In this document: positions 45,898-57,522 of the stretch, piece by piece
How the letters are laid out: every line of letters starts with the position of its first letter
Numbering within the stretch: position 1 is the first letter of the stretch
DNA from: Metridium senile
Lineage: Eukaryota; Cnidaria; Anthozoa; Actiniaria; Metridiidae
Length of the DNA stretch: 64,000 nt
Assembly: GCA_949775045.1 (NCBI GenBank)
Contig: OX459105.1
Location: forward strand, 7,185,240 to 7,249,239
Reading direction: 5' to 3'
Program-made: the position numbers and the translations under genes
The notes under the pieces: generated by a model
Databases searched by the model: none
Seen by the model: only the letters and a program-made list of their open reading frames with translations
What the model was told of the DNA's origin: nothing

Positions 45898-46488
45898 TTT
45901 AGGTTATGTTTAGCTATAGAACAACGCAACTCAAAGAAAGATAATTCAAGATGGCTGTGCAGTGGACGGAAACAGTGCAGATGTTTGTCCAGGCCGTTCG
46001 GCTTCCTGTTGTATTCCACAGGGCCCCCACTAGACTCCCCCACTCTACAAACCTTGAAGAAAATAAAAAATAATATTTTCACTTTATGGTTATCCATGTT
46101 CATTTGAAATGTTTATTGTTAATCATCTAATATTGTATTTGCTAGAAATGTGCTGATTTGTATCATGCAATGGTAAGCAATTTTCCGTCCGAAGAGCCAG
46201 CAGTATTGCCATTCAGCGGTATTAAGAAACACCCTAAATTTACGTGCAAAATATATTGTATATACGTCTATCTTTGTCAAATAACACTGGCAGATCAAAT
46301 CTGAATTACAAGCATACGTAAAAAGGGGGCAGTAGTCTCCCCAGCAGCCGTGTTTAGCCTTGTTACGCATCACTCCCTCATCAAACTGGCTCCCTCGCAG
46401 CCGTTTTTAGTGTCGGCCTTCCTGTGTTCCTCCGAGCTGTTGCGTGACGAGGCTAAACTGTCAATAAAACACGGCTGAGGTAGAGACT
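45898..46488. promoter_or_regulatory. Intergenic region between divergent TECR and methyltransferase genes
   Basis: The start codons are 591 bp apart. A YY1-type AAGATGGCTG at 45948 lies in the TECR 5' leader region. The block around AGCCAGCAGTATTGCCATTC at 46195 is shared with 60976, so the duplicated methyltransferase carried upstream sequence with it. Confidence 0.5.
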
Positions 46489-49400
46489 ATGGAGGCAGAG
46501 AAAGAGATCAAAACAATGAAAGTTTGTAAGTCAATTTTGCTTTACTCACTCGATTAGATACGTTTTTTAGTTCTGCATATGTCAATCCAGAGTACCCTGC
46601 GAGCAGAGGTTCCTTTCTAATACATGGTAAGAAAAAGGAACCTCTTCTCGCTTGTGGTATTATTAAAATCTTTTATCATATAACAATCAGTGTTAATAAA
46701 GCGCTATTTTAATACAAAGCTCATAGCGCTTTACAAATCTACAGTTATGAATACACTAACGATTGTTATAATCTTATATCTTATATGTTGAAATCGTACT
46801 TCGGCTTCTTTGAAGAGGGGACATAACCATATATAACGACATAGTATATTACTAACAGGTTCCCATTTAAATCTGTACTTTCCCATTTAAATCTGTACTT
46901 ATGCAAATTGTGTTGATGTGTGCTAAACACACAAATCAACCAATCAGAGTATATTATTTCTGAAGTGAACTTTTCTGATTGGTTGATCTGTGTGTTTAGC
47001 ACACATCAACAAAATTTGCATAAGTACATGCAGATTTAAATGGGAAAGTACAGATTTAAATGGGAACCTGTTTACTTGAGTTTTTCTGTAAAGTGCAGCA
47101 AGTTCACACTAGAGTACAAACATTAAAAGCGTGCAACATAATTAGTACTAAATAGTGATATTTTATGCTATAATTCTATTGTTTTCTATTGTTTAATTAG
47201 CACAATTGAGTACTAATTAGTAACTACTTGTTTCACGGTTATATTGTTTGCACTCTACAACTATAACCATTTAGTATACTTTAGACCTACTTTAAACCCA
47301 CCTTTTACCGGTAGTGTCTTATCTCTGCACGTCCATGTAATATCCACTATATCACAAGTTAAAATATAACCATTTGTGGGACAAGGCATGTGAATGTCGT
47401 TAAGTTATGTTTTCTTTATCTGAGGGATTGACGGCTTGTTTTTTGTATTCTAAGATCAAAACATCGAGAGAATTCACAAGGAATTGCAAGAGGTAAATTA
47501 TCAAATAAGTTTCGATGGATAGGGAGATCAAAGTTTGACTAAACAGTTCGTTTGTTGCGTTTTCCATAAATTCTCGAAGCAACCCCCCTCTTCCTTGGAA
47601 TTCTGAAATCAAGGAACCCCCCTCCTCCCAGGAATTCCGAAATCAAAGACCCCCCTCCCCCCAGGAATTCCAAAATGCCAACCGTCGTAGTAGGGTATGG
47701 TTATTTTCTGGAACGACCCAATCAAATAAGTTTCGATGGATAGGGAGATGGGGGGGGGGGGGGGTTTCAGGGGGTTCACCTGGTATTTTAATTAGCTTTT
47801 TAATAAAAAAGTATGTTATTTAGATTTGAAATCGAAAATAATGCCTTGTTTGTTCCGGACATTACTCTCACTTATTAAATTCATTAGAACGCATCGCATA
47901 ATATGTTCTGGGTTTCCTGTGGTCAATCAATGTATTTTGGCAGGAAAATAAAAGGGGAACATTGTAGGTCCCCATAAAGAAAAAATAAACCCAACCTTTT
48001 GATGTGATGTGATGTTATTGTTATCCAAGCTTACTTTTAACAACAAAGCAGAGTAAAAATGACCCTTGCAGGCACAAAGCCATGTTATGTACCAGTAATT
48101 GATTTTTGTAAAAGGTACGCACAGGAAATATTTTGAACCCTAAAAGGTGCTCCAATCACCCCTACCCCCTAACCCCCTCCCCAGGCTAGAGGAAAGGGTA
48201 AGGTTGGATTTTAATTCTGTAAAATGGTTCATCATTATTTATAAAATAATTGGGGTAGTACATGAAACACACCCACGTCATTTTCAAGCGCGCACGCTCA
48301 TTCAAGGGTCAGTTTTTTCGTTGTTTTGATCTTTCGTGCACGCTTTAATATTGGCCATTTTCGATGAAATGCAACATAGGGAAAAATGACATAGGGAGAA
48401 ATGACATCGTCAAACGAATAAAAGGGCATTTTTTCCGTCTTTTCGCGCGATTGTTATTTTATAAAAGAAAAGAAACACATCTTCTGTTTTTTCACTGGCT
48501 TATTAAAACCTCGATACGTTTGGGAGAATTCTCAAGCAGGTCCAAACACTCGACTTCATCTCATGTTTGGACTGATCTGCTCTCAAATTCTTCCAAACGC
48601 ATCTCAGTTTTCATTAGCGCGTGAAAACACAGAAGACGTATTTCATTTCTTACGTCCGTAAATATGTTATAATTAAATCATGATTGCCTGTTACTTGGCA
48701 ACAGTTAAAGTTTTATTGTCTGAAACTGTTCTTCGTTGTTTAACACTTTTGAAAATCCTAGCACTTCAGTGTATTCATTTCAGTGTTACAGTAAAACTAA
48801 TAAAACTGTTTAAATTTACAGATTGGTTATAGTAAAAGTGATCAATTAAAAGTTGAAGATGTGTGCGAGTGTGATAATTACCACTTATATGGATCAAATG
48901 CACACGCAGTGAGCAACTGTATCAAGAAACTTGAAATATGGTACCTTATATATATATAATATATATATTTTGTTAATTAAAATTCACATATAATAGACCC
49001 TTTTAGTTCTGTATGCAAATTGCACATTTCAGACCACATGGCATATCCCTGAGAGTTGTTCTTTTATGTCAAGTATTAAAATATTTATACATAACAAATG
49101 ATTAACTCCAAAAGGAATGAACACGTGGTTTGAAATGGGAAAATAAACATTGAAGCTGAATTTTTGTTTATATAATTAACAGAATAATGCTTGGAGATAT
49201 GGAATTTATAATAATACTTAATAGTTTACCAGCTTAATTTGCTCTAGATATTTTAGGTTGATTGTGACGTCACATGAAAATGATCTATAGTATATCCTAT
49301 TTACACCATTCCCATTCATGTGTGACAAATAAGGGACCGGTCATTATTTATGTGGGGGGGTGGGGGGGAGAAATCATAGGGGGGGCCATGCTTATATTTT

Positions 49401-52400
49401 TCAATGACAGGGGGTGGGTTGGAATTAAATTTCACTGAGTTGTGGGTGGGCCATTTCTCTTTTGTAAAGAACATACATGAATGTATAAAGTAAGTTGTGT
49501 GTTATCAAATTGGATAAAAAACGTGTTTCCATGCAAACCTAGTATATTAATTGCCATGTAGTATGTATAAAAAGCAACATTAATTTTTTTTAGTTTCTAT
49601 CAGTTTAACAAAGCAAACAGTAATATTTCTACAACATTTGAAGTCTTTCAAAAGTATTGTCAATAAGTTCATATGCATCCAGAGCAAATAGTCCTTGATT
49701 CTTCATTATTTCTAAATGTTTAATGGCACTTCTCTTATTAACCTTTGCAAGGCTATCTTTACTTAGTTCCTCTTCGCAAAGTGCATGTGCACGTAATCGT
49801 GTAGCCTTCTGGGAAACAGAGATTTTCAACAGTGAAACTGTCTAGGGTAATGCCCTTAATCAATTTGAAGACAGCTGCCTGAAGGGGGAGGGGGGGGGGG
49901 CTGCCTCTGAAATGAATTCCATTTGGGGTGGGTCAAAAGTTGAATGTAATACCTCAGGGGGTGGGCCAGGGATAGTCTTTTTGATTCAGACAAAAAATTT
50001 CCCCCCCACCCCCCCACATAAATAATGACCGGTCCCTAAGATTGGAGAAAATTGCACTGTGATAGAAATGGAGCATACTAATGAGAGGGCAAGCACAAAA
50101 GCCTCTGAAAAACAGTGACCCAAATTAAAAAAAAAAACATACTAAAGCACCCAAACGTAAAGAAACTAAAACCCATACTAAAGTACCCAAACTTAAAGAA
50201 ACCAAAACCCATACTAAAGCATGTACCCAAACATAAACAAACCAAAACCCATACTAAAGCACCCAAACATAAAGAAACCAAAATCCATACTAAAGCACCC
50301 AAACTTAAATAAACCAAAACCCATACTAAAGCACCCAAACTTAAAGAAACCAAAACCCACAATAAAGCACCCAAACTTAAAGAAACCAAAACCCATACTA
50401 AAGCACCCATGCAAACATAAAGAAGCTAAAACCCATACCAAAGCACCCAAACTTAAGCTCATATATTGTATATTTCAGCTCTTCGGATAAAGTCCTTGAC
50501 TTTGGATCTGGCATAGGTTGTCCAGCACGTTTCCTTGTTTCCAAAACAAATTGTGAAGTAGTTGCATTAGAACTCCAGGCTAACCTCAATGAAACAGCTA
50601 TAGACTTGACTGCAAGATGTGGTCTTAGTAATAGGTTAACCCATACATGTGGAGATGTACTGAAACTTGACATGCGTAAGTATAATTGCAGTTATGCTGT
50701 TAGGAGGGGGAAATGGGGAAGGGGGGGGGGGGGGGGGGGGGGTCCCTCAACACCACAAAACATCCCATCACAATATCTCTCATCAAACACCACAGCTTGA
50801 AAATTCACCGCACACAGCAGCTTTGGAAAAGCAAACACCGCACACCGAAGACATTTACATCACCGCAACACTGCACTTTCAGAATTTTTTCACCTCAACA
50901 CTGCATGAAATATTCATCAATACTGCAATCCCCCATGTCCCCCTCTGTTAGGTCTAGCATTGATGCACTCAAACTTAATGGAACAGAATCCTTCTGTTAA
51001 TAGCCCATTTGCATGATGACATCATTTTAATACCAGTACCAGAATGCTTAAAAAATTTCCTTTACTTATTCAAATTTTCTTCCTCTTGAGAATATTAGAA
51101 CAAATGACACTAATTATTTTACAAAAGGAAGTAAGCATTCTGGTACTGGTAGTGTATGTCGCTATAATGCAAATGGCCTATTGACACTATCCTTTTTAAT
51201 TGAAGTTCTTCAGTTTAACATTCTGCCTACCAGTTGGCTTTTTAAAAAGCCAATTAAAATTGGAAACCCAGCAAACTTTCATTGGAAAGGCGAGGTTCAA
51301 TTAAAATAATTAACAATGTACTGAATCTGATATTTCTTTCTACAAATAATTGTTAGACTTTGCATCTTTTCAAATAATATTTATAATTACAAAGGCAGCA
51401 CCAGGGGCTGATCCAGAAATTTGTCAAGGGGTGTCCTGATTGCCAAATAATGTAGGGCTCTTGTGGTGTTAGGGGGTGTCAGGTCCCTAAATGTCTTAAA
51501 TAAAATATGGGTAACCTGGCCCTGAGCACCCTTTCCTAAATTAAAAGACCCTGAGTATTGTTACGCCTGGAATGCATACCCTGCACCTCCTGCACTTTAT
51601 TCTAGTGCTTAACCAACTAAGCCACAATAAAGAGACGCTGACCCTGTCTCCCTCCCCCACAATCACTACCTAAGTGAAAATACACTTCTGTTTAGTGTTT
51701 TAATAATTAAATGTGTATGTATTATATTATAATTTTTTTTTATATATATATCAAAGCTGCTTCTTTTGACTTTCTTGTTAACTGGTTGGTGATTCTTCAC
51801 ATTGAGGATCGCAAGACTCTCTTCACCAATTGTTACAAACTCCTCAAGCCTGGCGGTAAAATGTAAGTACTAAAAAATTGAATTATCTTTTAAAAAATCA
51901 AATGATTAAACAATGAGGGGGATGTGGGGGGATCTGCAACACCGCCAAAAAAAAAATCGACAACACCACATCACAGTATCTCCCACCAAACACTACAAAC
52001 ACCACTGCTTTAAAAATTCACCGCACACTGCATGTTGAGAATTTTTTCACTGTGACAGCAAGAAATATTCATCAACACCACAATCCCCCATGTCCTCCTC
52101 AATGAGCATTTCAAAAATGATTACAACAGAAAAATTAGAGTTTGTAATTCAAATCAGAATTTTGAATAATGAGCTAGAAAATATGAAGTGCCAAACAAAA
52201 ATCAGTATGTTATCCTTTGAATAATGTACCAATCTCTCTAGCTTTGAGGTGTATGGGTACCAAGACAAAATCTATAACCACATAATGTTTTCCCCATTTT
52301 TAGCTATTCTGAAGATTTCTACAAGCTGAGTGATTTTGATACCAGTGTTGATAAAACGCTGAAAGAAGATGTGTATATTTCCTATCTTCCTTCAAAAGAG

Positions 52401-52532
52401 GAATACATCCAGCAAATGAAGAATGCAGGATTTACAGACATACAGGTAATGGTACATCATGTCTGTAATTTGGTAGCATGAATGAATGGTAATCTAATTG
52501 AAATAGACCCATAGAGATACAAGGTAAACATA

Positions 52533-52610
<78 letters not shown>

Positions 52611-53142
52611 CTGGTCAAACAGACAAACCTGTAGACATTTATTCATACATCCTAGAAGGAAAACATGCCAAATGGACAGAGTTTGTATACTGACTGACAG
52701 ATACAGATAGACGGACAGACACGCATCATAAACAGAAACATGCATTGTAAACAGATAGTTATGCCAGAAGTATATCCAAGACAAACATTGCAAACAGACA
52801 GCCATACCACACAGACTGATAGCTAGACAGACACACATTCCAGACCAACTTTGCAGCCAGACAGACAAAGCAACAAAACAGCATCAATTTCAAATAATCT
52901 GGGGTCAGACACTAATTTCCTAACTGTTTGTATTACTACAGTTTGAAGATTTAACAGGTTTATGGAAAACCTTTGCTAGTCAGAGAGTTCAAGCCTTTCG
53001 TGCTGCAAAAGATCGACATGTACGCGTACTTGGCCAGGATACATATGAGTCACTTCTTTATTTTTACAACAAGATCAATAGCTTGTTTAATGAATCTGGT
53101 CACGTTGGAGGATGTAGAATAATAGCTTCTAAACCTTTATAA
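46489..53142 (+). CDS. Class I SAM-dependent methyltransferase, complete, 7 exons, 279 aa
   Basis: Exons: 46489-46525, 47455-47492, 48822-48940, 50479-50675, 51757-51862, 52304-52445 and 52942-53142 (TAA), 840 nt with all phases consistent. The Rossmann SAM-binding motif is KVLDFGSGIGCPARFL, followed by the acidic VVALEL strand, CGDVLKLDMP and a post-motif LLKPGGKI, as in methyltransf_11/25-type enzymes. The C-terminal half (FTDIQFEDLTGLWKTF) fits small-molecule N- or O-methyltransferases such as the sarcosine or phosphoethanolamine type. The substrate cannot be told from sequence. No signal peptide or membrane segment is seen, so a cytosolic enzyme is likely. It is divergent from TECR and has a partial second copy at 61110. 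An AATAAA lies at 53451. Confidence 0.88.
46854..47072. mobile_element. MITE family D, copy 2, with TACT target duplication
   Basis: Ends AACAGGTTCCCATTTAAATC and GATTTAAATGGGAACCTGTT, flanked by TACT at 46850-46853 and 47073-47076. It lies in the first methyltransferase intron. Confidence 0.9.
47110..47258. mobile_element. MITE family H, degenerate copy
   Basis: AGAGTACAAACATTAAAAGC and TTGTTTGCACTCTA ends; the better copy is at 61411-61554. Confidence 0.55.
47580..47690. repeat. Short tandem repeat with polyC
   Basis: Three units of GAATTCYGAAATCAAGGAMC followed by CCCCCTC in a methyltransferase intron. A poly(G) run of 15 or more follows at 47751. Confidence 0.65.
48992..49166. mobile_element. 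MITE family K, copy 2
   Basis: ATAGACCCTTTTAGTTCTGT through GAATGAACACGTGGTTTGAA, the reverse complement of 27742-27917. Confidence 0.7.
49330..50040. mobile_element. 711-bp element with GGGACCGGTCATTATTTATG ends
   Basis: GGGACCGGTCATTATTTATG at 49333 and its complement at about 50018-50037 are inverted, followed inside by G-rich (left) and C-rich (right) tracts. A 66-codon minus-strand ORF, 49829-49629, reads like a protein fragment (KRSAIKHLEIMKNQGLFALD). A related end fragment lies near 54187-54215. Confidence 0.75.
50141..50455. repeat. ~36-bp minisatellite
   Basis: AACCAAAACCCATACTAAAG with CACCCAAACTTAAAGA repeats about nine times, ending 23 bp before the methyltransferase exon 50479-50675. 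Lys/Pro-rich and Gly/Phe-rich ORFs here are repeat translations. Confidence 0.9.
50999..51182. mobile_element. Short MITE
   Basis: AATAGCCCATTTGCATGATG is mirrored by ATGCAAATGGCCTATT; inner CCAGTACCAGAATGCTT pairs with AAGCATTCTGGTACTGG. Confidence 0.8.
51403..51530. mobile_element. MITE family F, copy 2
   Basis: AGGGGCTGATCCAGAAATTT with GGGGTGTC blocks matches 41900-42070. It is followed at 51560-51640 by a degenerate minus-strand tRNA-like segment (TGGCTTAGTTGGTTAAGC). Confidence 0.55.
52528..52610. repeat. (ACAG)n microsatellite
   Basis: About 19 perfect ACAG units in the methyltransferase intron between 52445 and 52942. Confidence 0.95.
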
Positions 53143-53711
53143 TGGAATAGCAAAAAGCTAAAAAAAAGTAGAAAATTTAGTACATTAGCACCTTACACCA
53201 GCAACTCCTGATTCATGGACCCTGAAATGGTTTCAGGAGCATAGTTTTCTTTACTGTGATTTCCATTCGATCTTTTACACAAAATCTTCAGGGCTTAAAA
53301 GCTATATGATTGTATTAGTTAGTTAGACATGTACAGTACAGCTCTTGGGGGAAAATCAAAGCTTTTACTTAATTTTGTAAAGTAAGATATTTTGCTTTAA
53401 TTGACAACCAGTTTTTAATGATGCAGTTATGTAGTTATCTATATTTTTTTAATAAATATTTTTCTTCACTTCATTCGCACATGAAAATATTTTGTTAAAA
53501 TTCTGTAACTTGTTTACAAAGCTCCAGTTCTAGGAATACTTGTTATGGTAAAACACAATGTATTCCGGACTTATTTGTGGTTTTTCCTTCAGCCGGATGT
53601 GTTTCACTTTTCAACATTGATGTCTCCCCTTACCCTTGTATAAAATCCCTTCATGACATTCCCCGTTAATATCAATTGACATTGATTGACATTGATTGGC
53701 ATTGTTTTTCC

Positions 53712-53950
53712 ATATGCTTAATACACCTACTTGCAGTAATGTTGTCATACAAAAATATACCTTTGTTATAAAGAAAATAGAACATTTGTGATTTAGTATG
53801 ATAGGAATTAATTAAAAGACATAAGAGGATCACTCAAGCTGAACTCTCTCTTTTGTCTTTTAATTAATTCCTTTCGCACTAAATCACAAATGTTCTATTT
53901 TCTTTGTGACAAATGTTCTATTTTGTATGACAACCTTACTGTAGGTGTAC
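53712..53950. mobile_element. MITE family I, copy 2
   Basis: AGAAAATAGAACATTTGTGA is mirrored by TCACAAATGTTCTATTTTCT, and GTCTTTTAATTAATTCCTTT is shared with 22305-22465. Confidence 0.7.
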
Positions 53951-54619
53951 ATGACGCAAATACATATAACTGATCTGACTCAGTTTATTTGAATAAAACT
54001 CAACATGCACTAAGGCTAAAACAGTAACATATCATCATCATCTCAGAAATTTAAGATCTTTTTCAACTCATGGCGAACGTCAATCATCTCAGCCGATTGA
54101 CTGATGGTCATTGATCATGAAAAATTGAAGAAAGAGAGGGGGATGGCGATTTTTTTCTACTTTTCTTTCATTTTCCTCAAGCCCCCCTGAGGCATAAATA
54201 ATGAACAGTCCCTTAGTGATTGATCATACAAAAGTTGTTGGTTAACTGTTGCAAAACAACACGGGGAAGTGCCGCTAAACAGAGTATGGTTTACGGTGAT
54301 TCTACTATGGAACAGGGTAAATGAACCGTAACAGGGAATATAATTTTGCATTACATGTTTACAATGTCACTATGTCATATATATATATACATGTCATTAG
54401 AACAAAGAAACCACCAATGAATAACCAATTGAAACAATGAATCAACTATTTATTTTTACAAGAACTCTGGAAATGATAGAATGAACATTCCACCTATATA
54501 TTCTCATTTGACTAATAAAAGTGCGAGCTAGTTACTCTAAACATCTTAGGGCGCGCAAATGTATTGTACATCGTTATTTTTAAAAATTCTCTCGCACACG
54601 CAAACTTGTACAAATTCAA

Positions 54620-54651
54620 CTGATGAAGGCTAAAGACTTAGCCAAAACGTC
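54620..54651 (+). other. Hammerhead-ribozyme-like motif (degenerate)
   Basis: CTGATGA, a perfect hairpin GGCTAA/TTAGCC, then AAAACGTC. The G expected before AAA is A. Confidence 0.4.
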
Positions 54652-54915
54652 TTATTAAATATCATCAAATTTAGTCAGAGAAAACCTAATTCTTTTGTAA
54701 AAATCATGAATCCTGACTACAACAATCATATTTATTTGATAACACTTTCAATTACAAAAAAATACATGATCAGGATGCATAATTAGCACATTGACAGACT
54801 TGAATGAGCATATGCTATTAACATGCACACGTTTGTTTAAATTACGCAAAATACAGTTGGGGACTCTTGACGTGGTAGTCTTGGCTATATGAAGAGAGTA
54901 ACTGGTACGTTTATA

Positions 54916-56171
54916 CACAGGCAGCCCAAGCTCTGAATTACGTCATTGAATATGCTTGTATATTGGTGAATAAAGACTCGAATTACAACAGTTTCAGTGT
55001 CTTCACTTTATTCTTCAGTATGTTCACTTCATAATTTGAATAAAATACAAACTTTGTGGGATGCTGTACTATGAATGTTATATTGTCTATGTGTGTCGTT
55101 TTTTACGCGAAAAACGACTTATTTAGGGGTGAAATTGAAGTATTAGTTTGACCTACTTCACCACTTACTAATAAGAAGACAAGGCTGGACACACGCCACA
55201 AGGTCACCCTCGAACTCGGCGCCCAAAACGATACTTTCCCCAATCGAATTCCATCGAAACTTCGGGTATAGACAGAGGGATAATTGAACTAAATCATGCC
55301 CAAATTTAATGAGAATACCTTTTGGCATGGCAGAGCAATCATACGATATTTGCCAAATTTCGTCAAGAACTGAGGCTCGGTAAAATGAAGTCGGACACCG
55401 GATGTCCAACGGCTCTTGAAGCCTCGACCTGGAGATACGAAACCCATGCCCACGGAGGGACGGTACATTCGTGTCGGAGAGGTCATTTTCCCTGCAAGTT
55501 TGTTGTTTATGTGTCAAAACTTTTTCCTTCGATCGTTTGAATATATATTTGCAGCAATTAATAATATGAATGTTAGTATATATGACCAAAACAATAATTG
55601 TAATTCTTTTAATCGTAATGTACCGTCCCTCCGTGGGCATGGGTTTCGTATCTCCAGGTCGAGGCTTCAAGAGCCGTTGGACATCCGGTGTCCGACTTCA
55701 TTTTACCGAGCCTCAGTTCTTGACGAAATTTGGCAAATATCGTATGATTGCTCTGCCATGCCAAAAGGTATTCTCATTAAATTTGGGCATGATTTAGTTC
55801 AATTATCCCTCTGTCTATACCCGAAGTTTCGATGGAATTCGATTGGGGAAAGTATCGTTTTGGGCGCCGAGTTCGAGGGTGACCTTGTGGCGTGTGTCCA
55901 GCCTTGTCTTCTTATTAGTAAGTGGTGAAGTAGGTCAAACTAATACTTCAATTTCACCCCTAAATAAGTCGTTTTTCGCGTAAAAAAACGACACACATAG
56001 ACAATATAACATTCATAGTACAGCATCCCACAAAGTTTGTATTTTATTCAAATTATGAAGTGAACATACTGAAGAATAAAGTGAAGACACTGAAACTGTT
56101 GTAATTCGAGTCTTTATTCACCAATATACAAGCATATTCAATGACGTAATTCAGAGCTTGGGCTGCCTGTG
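54916..56171. mobile_element. 1,256-bp near-perfect palindromic foldback element
   Basis: The arms 54916-55469 and 55617-56171 are reverse complements; the only difference I noticed is one base in an A-run near 55985. The spacer is about 147 bp. Ends are CACAGGCAGCCCAAGC and its complement, flanked by the 7-bp repeat GTTTATA at 54909-54915 and 56172-56178. Identical ORFs of 170 codons occur on both strands because of the symmetry. No transposase-like domain is seen, so it is probably non-autonomous. Confidence 0.9.
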
Positions 56172-56234
56172 GTTTATATCGCCTCCTCCTAGTTGACAAG
56201 GACCAATCGCTGAAACACAACCTGATTGTCTATA

Positions 56235-56374
56235 CTACTCTTCCCAGTTGAGCGAGTTAGTTGTGATTTTTTTGACGATCTCTAGGCGTCTGTTATGATA
56301 ACGGCCGGTGTGTCTCAAATCAACCACGTGATCTCAATGCTGTACCACGTGGACAAGTTTTTTACATCATGTGA
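56235..56374 (+). repeat. Left 140-bp terminal inverted repeat
   Basis: Begins CTACTCTTCCCAGTTGAGCG after TA. It contains CACGTG-type motifs (ACCACGTGATC, TACCACGTGGAC) that may bind the transposase or act as promoter elements. Confidence 0.9.
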
Positions 56375-56439
56375 TCGGTTTGCTTGGTCGATGGACACTG
56401 TTTATAAACATCCGCTACATAAAGCGAAACTGAATCCAA

Positions 56440-57522
56440 ATGAGTTGTTTTGTGTCTAAAAAAGGAAGAACTCTAGTTTCAGGTCAAGCTGTTGACAATT
56501 CTTTACGCTGTCTAATTATTGATCACATTGTGGCAAATGGCGGCGATTTGCTAACAGGGTATTTTCCAGGTTCTATGAGTGCAGTTGGCAATCACTTCAA
56601 ATTGAGTCAGTCTTTTGTATCGAAACTCTGGAAGAAATGTTGCAAAGAAGGTTCGATTTCGCCACAACGTAGAGGTTGCAACAATCCTCCCCATCTTCAG
56701 AACCAGGATCTAGAATTTATCGAAGCCTTAAAGAGCGCAAAGCCATCAATGCCTTATTCTAAGATCCTTGAAGCTGTAGACGCTCATTGCAACATACCTT
56801 CCGGGACATCGGTTTCTGCGATCAGTCGCGCAGTTCAATCAAGGCTGAATGGAGAAAAATGGACATTTAAAAGAATGGCAAGTTTTAAATGTGAGAAATT
56901 TCACCCTGACAATGTTGACTACTGTCAAGACTTCTTGAATTATATTCACGGTGTCGACCCTTATAAGCTGAAGTTTTTTGACGAATCAGGTTTTGCTCTG
57001 CATAGTGGAGTAGGTAAACCGAATTATGGACATTCACCTGTAAATACTACCTGTGTGGAGATTGGAAAATTCCTAACCTCGCCAAATATAACGTTGAATA
57101 TGCTTATTGGAATGGAGGGGCTCTTGTACGCAAACACTGAAAATGGTGCGTCAGACGCAATGACATTTTTAAACTTCTTCGGGGAGGCAAGTAATAACTT
57201 GATGCCTAATGGCGAGCCAATTCTGCAGTATGGTGACCATGTTATACTAGATAACTGTCCAATCCACCACAACGAAGCAGGTTACGCACTTGGAGAGTGG
57301 TTAGATAGTATCGGAGTTGAAGTTGTTTACTTACCGACATACAGCCCTGAACTCAACCCAATTGAATTAGCATTCAACAAACTAAAAAAGATTGCTGTTA
57401 GAGAGGAAATCAGAGAAGTATTCGCAAGAAGTGTCCATGATGGCATCTATGCATGTCTAGAAGAAATAACTGTGGACGACTGTGTTGGATTTATAAAACA
57501 CGCTCAATATATCAATGTTTAG
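56440..57522 (+). CDS. Tc1/mariner-superfamily DDE transposase (DD37E), 360 aa
   Basis: An intact single-exon ORF. Residues about 25-120 hold the two helix-turn-helix-type DNA-binding segments expected (SAVGNHFKLSQSFVSKLWKK; then a second around YSKILEAVDAHC). The catalytic triad is visible: Asp181 in KFFDESGF, Asp271 in VILDNCPIHH and Glu309 in YSPELNPIELAFNKLKK. The spacing between the second Asp and the Glu is 37 residues, so the class is DD37E, not DD34E (Tc1) or DD34D (mariner). The enzyme should cut and paste the element at TA sites in the nucleus. It starts 65 bp inside the left terminal repeat, which presumably supplies the promoter. Confidence 0.92.
   Translation: MSCFVSKKGRTLVSGQAVDNSLRCLIIDHIVANGGDLLTGYFPGSMSAVGNHFKLSQSFVSKLWKKCCKEGSISPQRRGCNNPPHLQNQDLEFIEALKSAKPSMPYSKILEAVDAHCNIPSGTSVSAISRAVQSRLNGEKWTFKRMASFKCEKFHPDNVDYCQDFLNYIHGVDPYKLKFFDESGFALHSGVGKPNYGHSPVNTTCVEIGKFLTSPNITLNMLIGMEGLLYANTENGASDAMTFLNFFGEASNNLMPNGEPILQYGDHVILDNCPIHHNEAGYALGEWLDSIGVEVVYLPTYSPELNPIELAFNKLKKIAVREEIREVFARSVHDGIYACLEEITVDDCVGFIKHAQYINV

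Larger units (their letters stand above)
53143..54915. other. Intergenic region with methyltransferase 3' end and a MITE
   Basis: AATAAA at 53451-53456 is the likely poly(A) signal of the methyltransferase. 53712-53950 is MITE family I (ATACACCTAC / GTAGGTGTAC ends). Near 54187-54215 is a fragment of the 49330 element. At 54620-54651 is a hammerhead-like motif. No other gene is visible. Confidence 0.55.

Noticed and set aside
50078..50490. Lys/Pro- and Gly/Phe-rich ORFs
   Set aside because: They are translations of the 36-bp minisatellite beside a methyltransferase exon.
55158..55928. Identical 170-codon ORFs on opposite strands
   Set aside because: They arise from the palindrome's symmetry; no domain is recognisable and overlapping frames are equally open.
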